A DNA stretch of 11,518 nt from Acidobacteriota bacterium (GTDB lineage: Bacteria > Acidobacteriota > Terriglobia > Terriglobales > Acidobacteriaceae): assembly GCA_003223595.1 (NCBI GenBank), contig QHVR01000233.1, forward strand, positions 1 through 11,518, written 5' to 3'. The position numbers and the translations under genes were made by a program. This document shows positions 6,015 to 11,518 of this stretch, one piece after another; position 1 is the stretch's first letter, and the number at the start of each line of letters is the position of its first letter. Below the pieces are notes generated by a model. The model made no database searches. It was not told the DNA's origin and saw nothing but the letters and a program-made list of their open reading frames with translations.

Positions 6015-6905
6015 AGAGCTGGCGTCTGGTTCTCGGTTCAGGCGCCAGCGGCTTATCGCACGCTCGGAAGGATCCCTGCTATTTCCGGTGAAAATCACTC
6101 CGTTCATCGTGAAAAACGCAGCATTGAGCTTGGAAAGATCGTCCGCGCGGACCAGGGAGTGCTCGTAAATCAGCAGCACGATCACGGCCAGCACACCGAC
6201 TCCGGCCCACAATCCCAAACCGAACGAAATCAGCAAGGCTACTAATAAAAGGACCATAATCAGATGGAAGGCGCGCGCGACCCACAGCGCCGCCGGAATG
6301 CCAAAATAGCGCGGCACTGAGTGCAATCCCGCCTGACAGTCGAAGTCGAAATCCTGGCAGGCATAGAGCACGTCAAAGCCGCCAACCCAGAATGTAACGG
6401 CTGCGGTCAGCAGAAGAATGCGAGGGTCGAGCGCCCCGCGCACTGCAATCCACGCAGCGGCGGGAGCAATCCCCAACGCGAATCCCAGCATCAGATGGGA
6501 CCAGCGGGTGACGCGCTTGGTGTAGGAATAGAGCAGGAGTACGGCGAGAGCGACCGGAGAAAGCAGCAGGGTGAGCCGATTCAACCGGCTGGCCGCCAGA
6601 ATGAAAATCGCGCTGGAGACAACTACGAAGGTAACGACAAAAGCCGCAGAGAGATTCCCGGCAGGCAAAGCGCGTGAACTGGTGCGAGGGTTGGCGGCGT
6701 CAATGGCAGCGTCGGCCCAACGATTGAAGGCCATCGCCGCCGAGCGCGCCGCGACCATGGCCACAATGATCCACAATAACTGGTGAGGAGAAGGAAAGCC
6801 GCCGGCCGCAAGCATGGCCCCGCAGAGCGCAAAGGGGAGCGCAAAAATCGAGTGCTCCCACTTGATCATCTCCAGCGTAACGCGAAGATTGTGCAGGACA
6901 GGCAC
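5937..6905 (-). CDS. mqnP: UbiA-family prenyltransferase (menaquinone, MqnP-like), aberrant C-terminus
   Basis: This membrane enzyme attaches a polyprenyl chain to an aromatic acid, here most likely in the futalosine menaquinone pathway given mqnE nearby. The N-terminus LEMIKWEHSIFALPFAL (~11-27) is typical of this clade. The first Asp-rich site is NRWADAAIDAANPRTSSRAL (~61-80, Asp65 and Asp69). The second is FDVLYACQDFDFD (~177-189, Asp183 and Asp187). These bind the prenyl diphosphate through Mg2+. Seven or eight hydrophobic helices are visible up to ~247. After AAFFTMNGVI (~262-271), family members continue into a last membrane helix, but here the frame turns polar (FTGNSRDPSERAISRW) and runs ~50 residues. 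It passes through the hairpin at 6019-6048 and overlaps the convergent gene by 78 bases. Start is a GTG at 6905 with a weak ribosome site; an in-frame stop lies just upstream. The C-terminal lesion may make it non-functional. Confidence 0.88.
   Translation of the reverse strand: MPVLHNLRVTLEMIKWEHSIFALPFALCGAMLAAGGFPSPHQLLWIIVAMVAARSAAMAFNRWADAAIDAANPRTSSRALPAGNLSAAFVVTFVVVSSAIFILAASRLNRLTLLLSPVALAVLLLYSYTKRVTRWSHLMLGFALGIAPAAAWIAVRGALDPRILLLTAAVTFWVGGFDVLYACQDFDFDCQAGLHSVPRYFGIPAALWVARAFHLIMVLLLVALLISFGLGLWAGVGVLAVIVLLIYEHSLVRADDLSKLNAAFFTMNGVIFTGNSRDPSERAISRWRLNREPDASSSNSCSRLVNLQQQHGPAFQLHIILI
6019..6048. terminator. Hairpin just after the 5196-6014 gene, possible bidirectional terminator
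   Basis: CTGGCGTCTG (6019-6028) pairs with CAGGCGCCAG (6039-6048) over ten base pairs with one T-G wobble, around a ten-base loop. It starts four bases after the TGA of the plus-strand gene. There is no T-run, so it is not a textbook intrinsic terminator, but it lies exactly where two convergent genes should stop. The mqnP reading frame runs through it. Confidence 0.55.
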
Positions 6906-6960
6906 GACTTCGATTGTAATTTAACGATAAAAAGGAAGGGCCGGTCCATTTGCTCCCAAA

Positions 6961-6996
6961 CGCTCGCAGCGCTCCCGGAGCGGACGAGGCGTCCGC
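6961..6996. repeat. Cluster of three adjacent small palindromes between mqnP and pcm
   Basis: Three inverted repeats are packed side by side: CGCT-CGC-AGCG (6961-6971), GCTCC-C-GGAGC (6971-6981) and GCGGACG-AGG-CGTCCGC (6980-6996, seven base pairs, three-base loop). They end just before the stop of the pcm 3' fragment (6999). They resemble a REP-like intergenic element or a processing or termination site. Whether it recurs in the genome cannot be seen here. Confidence 0.5.
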
Positions 6997-6998
6997 CC

Positions 6999-7127
6999 CT
7001 ACACGTGCTGGTCGGAGATCAGTGGCACAAACCTGCACAACTCACGCAGGCTGGTGCGGAGTTGACCGTTGCGCTTTTCAATCAACTGCAGTTGCTGCGA
7101 ATCCTCCCAGCCAATCGGGATGATGAG
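6999..7127 (-). pseudogene. pcm: 3' fragment of pcm in a shifted frame
   Basis: Directly after the point where the main pcm frame loses similarity, another frame encodes LIIPIGWEDSQQLQLIEKR, then ELCRFVPLI and a TAG stop at 6999. This is the expected end of protein-L-isoaspartate methyltransferases (strand 'LVIPVG', then 'qqL', then 'FVPL'). The fragment is 42 codons and has no start of its own. Joined to the 170 good residues upstream, plus about six missing residues, it gives the normal family length of about 215. Confidence 0.8.
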
Positions 7128-7638
7128 TTTGCTCCAAGAATTGCTGGGGCACTTGCGGGGCCGCGGCCGATACGATGATCGCATTGTAGGGTGCGGCTTC
7201 GGCAAATCCGCGGCTCCCATCGCCAACGATGACTCTGACGTTTTGATATCCAAGACTGGAAAGCACCTCGCGGGCGGAATCGGCAAGTGCGCGGTGTCGC
7301 TCAACCGAGATCACCTCTGCCGTAAGCTCGGCCAGCAATGCGGTCACGTAAGCTGAGCCCGTTCCCACTTCAAGCACGCGATCGGTAGGCAATAAAGAAA
7401 GAGCTTCGAGCATAATCGCGACGATGTAGGGCTGCGAAATAGTCTGTCCTTCGCCAATCGGCAGAGGATGATCCTCATAGGCCTGGTCGCGGTAGCGCTG
7501 GGGCGCAAATTCATGCCTGGGCACGCGCGCCATGGCTTCGAGAACGCGCTCGTCCGCGATTCCGCGCGCCCGCAAATGCTCATCGACCATGCGCTGCCGC
7601 AGGGTCGCGTAAATGGAAGAATCAGCAGCGGAGGCCAT
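7078..7638 (-). CDS. pcm: Protein-L-isoaspartate O-methyltransferase, frameshifted near residue 170
   Basis: Pcm methylates isoaspartyl residues in aged proteins using SAM, which lets them revert to aspartate. Residues 1-170 fit the family: MVDEHLRARGI (~17-27), VPRHEFAP (~39-46), the isoaspartate-site motif IGEGQTISQPYIVA (~61-74), the SAM-binding VLEVGTGSAYVTALLA (~88-103, Ala where Gly is usual) and NVRVIVGDG (~133-141). After PQVPQQFLEQ (~161-170) similarity stops, and the frame adds 16 unrelated residues (THHPDWLGGFAATAVD). The correct ending is in another frame (6999-7127). The conserved loop between them ('L-x-P-G-G-x') is missing, which implies a deletion of about 14-17 bases. The start is ATG 7638, with AGGA nine bases upstream and 30 bases after the tamB stop, so the two were probably co-transcribed. 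It is likely inactive if the lesion is real. Confidence 0.9.
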   Translation of the reverse strand: MASAADSSIYATLRQRMVDEHLRARGIADERVLEAMARVPRHEFAPQRYRDQAYEDHPLPIGEGQTISQPYIVAIMLEALSLLPTDRVLEVGTGSAYVTALLAELTAEVISVERHRALADSAREVLSSLGYQNVRVIVGDGSRGFAEAAPYNAIIVSAAAPQVPQQFLEQTHHPDWLGGFAATAVD

Positions 7639-7668
7639 CAGAATGAATCCTGGAGTGCGAGCGAGGCT

Positions 7669-9996
7669 CTATTTCTTGCGCTGCCGAATTCGCACATCGA
7701 AGCTGACCACGCCGTTCTGGTCGCGCGTCCCCACCACCGAGAGATTGCGATTGAAATAGTACTCACCCTGGATGATCTGCTGTGAACTTTGCGACACATT
7801 TGTGCTGTAGGTAAGAGAGAGATTGTTGGCGAACTGTTGCTCAATGGTTACTTGCGGGCCCCGCGCCGTGGGATTAGTTTCGGTGGTCAAGCCCTGGGGA
7901 TCGATCCTGATGCGGCTTACGCCGAACAGTCTTTGCATGCGGTTGCCCATCGCCTGATTGATGGCCTGGTTGATGATAAGGTTCGTCGCCTGATCGGTGA
8001 ACAGCGTCTGGCCGGATTGCTGCTGCAACTGTTCCGACTCTTCGCTGGTGCGGCCCAGCGCCAGCAGGGCGATAATGTCGGATTTGGGGAGAGGCGGCTC
8101 GGAGCGATAGTTCACATTCAGCCGGTCCGGCGTGCCTGTGACCGTGACATCCAGATCGTAATTGCGGACATGTGTGGTCGCCTGGAGGTTCACCTGGGGC
8201 TCGATGGCGATAGGATTGGCAAAGGTCACGTCGCCGCGTTCCAGGCGGAATTTTATGCCATTGAAGGTGGCATCGCCTTCCAGAATGTCGGCTCTGCCCA
8301 ACACGCTGGGCCGCGCCAGAGATCCACGCAGACGCAGGTCGGCATCGCCCGAAAGCCGTGCCACCGCCGTCTTCATCTGAAGTTCCGGCGCAGTCTGCAC
8401 CGCGATGTCGAGTTTGACGTTGTAGAGCGGCGAGTTTGCCGGAGTGATCGACGCCGATTGGCGGCTCTTCTCCAAATAAGATCCGAAATCAAATCCGGGG
8501 GTGACTGACAGCTTGTTTACCATGGTTTCCCCGGAAATCATTGATGCCGAGCGGCTGCCCCTCCAATGCAGTTCGGCATTTGCCGTAGAGCTCACGCCCG
8601 GCGGATAACGCAGCCGGACGTCTTTGCCCACGGCCGTCAGATCGAAATTGAATTGCTGGTTGTAATTGGTGAGATCGCCCTTAAGATCGAGATTTCCGCC
8701 TCCGCTGCGAGCACTAAGCTGCTCGATGTGTATGCGGTCCCGGGTGAACGCCAGCGATCCGTTGATGTCGCTCAAGCCGCTAGGCAGGCCGCCGTAAGTG
8801 GCTGCGCCGTTCTTAATTTGAATAGTCCCTTGTGGCACAGGGTCTGCGAGCGTGCCAGTCACACTCAGGTGCATGGTCGTCAAGCCGGAAGTGGTCAGAT
8901 TGGGATCGAGCACTCCGAGCAGCTTCAAGTCCGCTTGTCCGTTGGCGGCGAGGTCCAATTGTTTGGATCCCGCGAAATGAATCGACCCCTGTCCAGTGAC
9001 ATCCGTGCCTTCGCCGATCAAGTGCGCGGGCTCAATCTGCAGCCTCTGATCGGCATACGCGAACCGCACCGGGCCCTGGTTATGCAATTTGGTGTATTCC
9101 ACGTCGATGGAAACATCGGACAGATCACCTTTAATAGCCCATTGCGCAGGAAAACGGAGCGGACCTTCCATAGTCACGTTTCCGCCAATTGAGGAATGTC
9201 CGGTGAGCTGCTGGCCGAGATAAGCGCGCCATAAAGGATCGACATCCAAGTTGTCAGTTCGAGCGGAGATTTTCGCCGGAAAGTCGCCCCGCATACCGAC
9301 TGTCCCCTCGATCAGCAAGCTGCCGCGGGAAAACTCGGAGCTTCCCTTCAACTGCATTTGGCCGTTGCGGGTCGTTGCCTCAAAATCCATGGCACCAGCC
9401 AGCTCGCCAGCGAACGCAATGTCGCGAGCTCGCACATGAGCATTGATGACGGGCGCGTCCGGGGTGCCGGAGCCTTGCAGGGTAAAATCCGCACGTCCCT
9501 CGACGGGGAGGCGCTGCAGTTGGATCTGCCGAATACGTGCAACATCGAAGTTCTTTCCCAGCAAGTCCAGGCGGAAGGCTCGCCTTGAGGGCGAGTAAGC
9601 AGCGTTGCCCGTCACCTCGCCGCCCTCATGCGTAAGATTGATATTCATGAGAGCTGTTTCCTCTGCCCCAAGTTGCAGGTCTGCGTCGAACCTTTCGATC
9701 GGTTCGCCATAGACCGAAGCATTTGCCGCGTGAATGTGTCCGTGTCCCTGCGGGCGCGCTCGCGTTCCGGCAAGCTGCAAAGTAACTTCGGCCGTGCCTG
9801 CGACGGGGTAATCAAAGCCTGCCAGCGCAGCGGTCGAGGCTACATCTACGTTGTGCAGATTTACTTTCGCGGTGTAGGGACTGTTAGCGGTGAACTGTCC
9901 CTTCTCTAGCGACGCGTTGAATTCGACCGGAGGGATCCGCCGCGCAATGAAACCTGTCGCGAGGAGAACTGAAAATTGGCGGCTAATGAATCCCAA
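7669..9996 (-). CDS. TamB-like translocation/assembly protein, C-terminal part (split by frameshift)
   Basis: The genuine coding region here begins near 9927; the ~23 residues before it (from ATG 9996) are a shadow of the other tamB frame. The product is rich in repeated beta strands (for example AGTAEVTLQLAGTRARPQGHGHI and LDLKGDLTNYN, each a repeat unit of roughly 25-45 residues), as in the long beta-taco proteins TamB and AsmA. The last ~340 residues match the TamB C-terminal domain (DUF490): FRLERGDVTFANPIAIEPQV, then LPKSDIIALLALGRTSEE, INQAINQAMGNRMQRLFGV and the final beta-barrel-like YYFNRNLSVVGTRDQNGVV. TamB spans the periplasm and works with an Omp85 protein in outer-membrane assembly or lipid transport. 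No Omp85 gene is in view. The stop is 30 bases before pcm. The family call is strong; whether this half is translated is doubtful. Confidence 0.87.
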   Translation of the reverse strand: MGFISRQFSVLLATGFIARRIPPVEFNASLEKGQFTANSPYTAKVNLHNVDVASTAALAGFDYPVAGTAEVTLQLAGTRARPQGHGHIHAANASVYGEPIERFDADLQLGAEETALMNINLTHEGGEVTGNAAYSPSRRAFRLDLLGKNFDVARIRQIQLQRLPVEGRADFTLQGSGTPDAPVINAHVRARDIAFAGELAGAMDFEATTRNGQMQLKGSSEFSRGSLLIEGTVGMRGDFPAKISARTDNLDVDPLWRAYLGQQLTGHSSIGGNVTMEGPLRFPAQWAIKGDLSDVSIDVEYTKLHNQGPVRFAYADQRLQIEPAHLIGEGTDVTGQGSIHFAGSKQLDLAANGQADLKLLGVLDPNLTTSGLTTMHLSVTGTLADPVPQGTIQIKNGAATYGGLPSGLSDINGSLAFTRDRIHIEQLSARSGGGNLDLKGDLTNYNQQFNFDLTAVGKDVRLRYPPGVSSTANAELHWRGSRSASMISGETMVNKLSVTPGFDFGSYLEKSRQSASITPANSPLYNVKLDIAVQTAPELQMKTAVARLSGDADLRLRGSLARPSVLGRADILEGDATFNGIKFRLERGDVTFANPIAIEPQVNLQATTHVRNYDLDVTVTGTPDRLNVNYRSEPPLPKSDIIALLALGRTSEESEQLQQQSGQTLFTDQATNLIINQAINQAMGNRMQRLFGVSRIRIDPQGLTTETNPTARGPQVTIEQQFANNLSLTYSTNVSQSSQQIIQGEYYFNRNLSVVGTRDQNGVVSFDVRIRQRKK

Positions 9997-11518
9997 TGCA
10001 CTTCCTTCTCTGGGGTGCGAGAGGTCGCGGGAACGGTGAATTCGAAATCCTGTGCGACCACAGTGCCGCTGAGCGTTGGAGATGAGAAGCTTCCTCCCGC
10101 CACCCCGTTAAAAGTGGCATCGCCATCCACGCGGAAAGGCACATCCGTAGGACCGCCCAAGGCCGCGATCAAGGGATGCCATTCTTCGAGGTTCGAAGTT
10201 GATACCGACACTCGCACCGTGGAAGATGACGCCAGCGTGCCGGAGGCATCGATCTTGGAATCAGGCGTGGTCAGGTTGAACCTCGACAATTCCAGGGAGT
10301 CATTAGCAGCGCTGTACTTGCCTTGGGCGTGGGCGGTGATGGGCAACTCGCGACGAGCAGGACGCGAGGGCGGGATTGCGTCGAAATCGAACGCGACTTC
10401 AGCGTTCGCGGGAGAGCCCTTCCACAGCGCCTCGAGGTTGCCCGCGGCCGCTCCGGCGGGAGAGAACCCTCTCAATCGGTGCGCAGGCACGTCGAGGCTG
10501 CGCGCTGCTTCCGCTACTGAGACATCGCGCAAGTGCAATCGAACTATTCCCGTTTGCACTCCGGGCAATTTGGGATTCTCGACTTTCTTCGCACGCGGCT
10601 TAGCGGCCGAAATCACCGCTACATCTTCGGATTGACCCCTTGCATTCTTGGGCAGAGGGACGCTATGAAGCCAGTTGTCCACCTGGGCGTCGCCGGTGAA
10701 AGTCCCGCCGAGGATTTTGCCCTGGAGCTTCGTAATTCTGATCTGCTGATCCGTGAGCAGGTAATCAGCATTGGCCCCAACCTTCTTTAGCGCGATCTGA
10801 TCGTTTTGCCACCCGACTTCGCGAAGGGCCGCCACGCCGGAAGCCTTGAATTCGTTTAAGGACCAATGGCCCTCGCCGTTGAATTCTGCTACGCCCTCGC
10901 GCAGGTCGTGCCTGCGCGTGATCGCGGCCGCTTCCTGCAGATTGATTTCTGCCTCGTACGTTCCCTGCAGTTGTGGGTTGCGAAAATCGCTGATTCGTCC
11001 GCTTGCTTTTAGCGAGGATCGTCCCGAGTTCCATTGCAGCGACTTGATGTCGGCAAAACTCGGCCCCAAGACGAATTGGACGGTCGTCCCCCAGGAAAAT
11101 GGCCGGAAGTCTTGGAAGACAGTATCGACTTTGCCCACGGAAAGAGCGCCGTCATAGCGGTTGCGCAGGTACTCGTAATCCATCTGCAAGTTGGTGTCGT
11201 GTACGGCAAACTCAAGAGGGATCCTGTGGTCCCCCCATAGCAGTTCGCCGTTATGCACTGCTAAATGATCGATGGAGAGCGCAAACAGCTGTTGCACCGC
11301 TCGAGTGGCGGAGCCGGCCTGCTGCACTTTCAATGCGGGCACGCTGGTGGTCACGCCGTCCGCTCCGATAGCGACGTGAATCACCGGGTGGTCGAGGACA
11401 AGCGAAGTAAATCCAAACTCGGTTCGCAGGAACGAGACCACTTTCATCTGCGCCAGCATGCTGGCGGCGTGGACCAGCGGAACATCGTCTGGCCCCTCTC
11501 TGCCATGCACGGTGATGT
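9906..11518 (-). CDS. TamB/AsmA-like protein, N-terminal part (open at right edge, frameshift at its end)
   Basis: The frame is open to the right edge, so the true start, with its expected membrane anchor, lies outside. A GTG at 11510 is an internal codon, since similarity continues past it (ITVHGREG...). Visible sequence has AsmA-like features: FTSLVLDHPVIHVAI near the right edge, IDHLAVHNGELLWGDHRIPL, then repeated units such as LKASGRISDFRNPQLQGTYE, KLQGKILGGTFTGDAQVDNW and ATFNGVAGGSFSSPTLSGTV. The end VSLRGGSLR (to codon 9927-9929) should continue with VEFNASLEKGQF, which is in another frame starting at 9927. Instead the frame adds SNSTRR and stops at 9906. At least one base (or 3n+1 bases) is missing there. 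With the downstream part, about 1,280 codons of this gene are visible, in the usual range for a TamB homologue lacking its start. Confidence 0.85.
   Translation of the reverse strand, partial: ITVHGREGPDDVPLVHAASMLAQMKVVSFLRTEFGFTSLVLDHPVIHVAIGADGVTTSVPALKVQQAGSATRAVQQLFALSIDHLAVHNGELLWGDHRIPLEFAVHDTNLQMDYEYLRNRYDGALSVGKVDTVFQDFRPFSWGTTVQFVLGPSFADIKSLQWNSGRSSLKASGRISDFRNPQLQGTYEAEINLQEAAAITRRHDLREGVAEFNGEGHWSLNEFKASGVAALREVGWQNDQIALKKVGANADYLLTDQQIRITKLQGKILGGTFTGDAQVDNWLHSVPLPKNARGQSEDVAVISAAKPRAKKVENPKLPGVQTGIVRLHLRDVSVAEAARSLDVPAHRLRGFSPAGAAAGNLEALWKGSPANAEVAFDFDAIPPSRPARRELPITAHAQGKYSAANDSLELSRFNLTTPDSKIDASGTLASSSTVRVSVSTSNLEEWHPLIAALGGPTDVPFRVDGDATFNGVAGGSFSSPTLSGTVVAQDFEFTVPATSRTPEKEVHWDSLAANFQFSSRQVSLRGGSLRSNSTRR

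Noticed and set aside
7789..8508. Plus-strand open frame of 239 codons inside the tamB-like gene
   Set aside because: It is the shadow of the TamB C-terminal domain, which is unmistakable on the minus strand.
6066..9940. GGATCC hexamers near two of the gene lesions, suggesting ligation junctions
   Set aside because: The hexamer also occurs in intact places (for example near 5148 and 8954), so the coincidence is weak; no matching site lies at the pcm lesion.

Overview
The window is about 60% GC, densely packed, and contains only chromosomal-type genes. I see no rRNA, tRNA, CRISPR array, IS element or phage gene. The combination of futalosine-pathway menaquinone genes (mqnE and a UbiA-type mqnP), a very large TamB/AsmA-like protein and a small exported TrbI-like protein with a Gln/Ser/Ala-rich linker suggests an Acidobacteriota (Terriglobia-like) bacterium. 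That assignment is inference from gene content and sequence style, not from a marker gene.

Left part (1-1981, minus strand): a two-gene unit. The first gene encodes an HPF/RaiA (S30AE) ribosome-hibernation domain fused to a sigma-70-like C-terminal half. Thirty-two bases later, behind a good Shine-Dalgarno, comes a baeRF-type protein (a bacterial relative of archaeo-eukaryotic release factor eRF1) that runs off the left edge. Together they look like a ribosome- and stress-directed module and are the most interesting part of the window. A short intergenic region (1949-2129) separates this unit from a divergent, plus-strand, exported M20D amidohydrolase (2130-3464).

Middle (3489-6014): a minus-strand pair encodes a small helix-hairpin-helix lipoprotein and MqnE (aminofutalosine synthase). 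A divergent plus-strand gene encodes an exported TrbI/VirB10-like protein of unknown role and ends at a strong hairpin.

Right part (5937-11518, minus strand): reading from the right edge, the genes are a TamB-like translocation/assembly protein, protein-L-isoaspartate methyltransferase (pcm) and the UbiA-type prenyltransferase (mqnP). All three appear damaged. tamB is split by a frameshift near 9927. pcm is split by a small deletion/frameshift near 7128 that removes its conserved Pro-Gly-Gly turn. mqnP loses its expected last membrane helix and reads through the hairpin into the 3' end of the convergent gene. This is either local gene decay or assembly micro-deletions; the sequence alone cannot decide.

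MqnE makes aminodeoxyfutalosine early in menaquinone synthesis, and MqnP would prenylate a later intermediate, so the two belong to one pathway although separate genes lie between them. No gene-free stretch exceeds 300 bases; the longest gap is about 180 bases, between 1948 and 2130.
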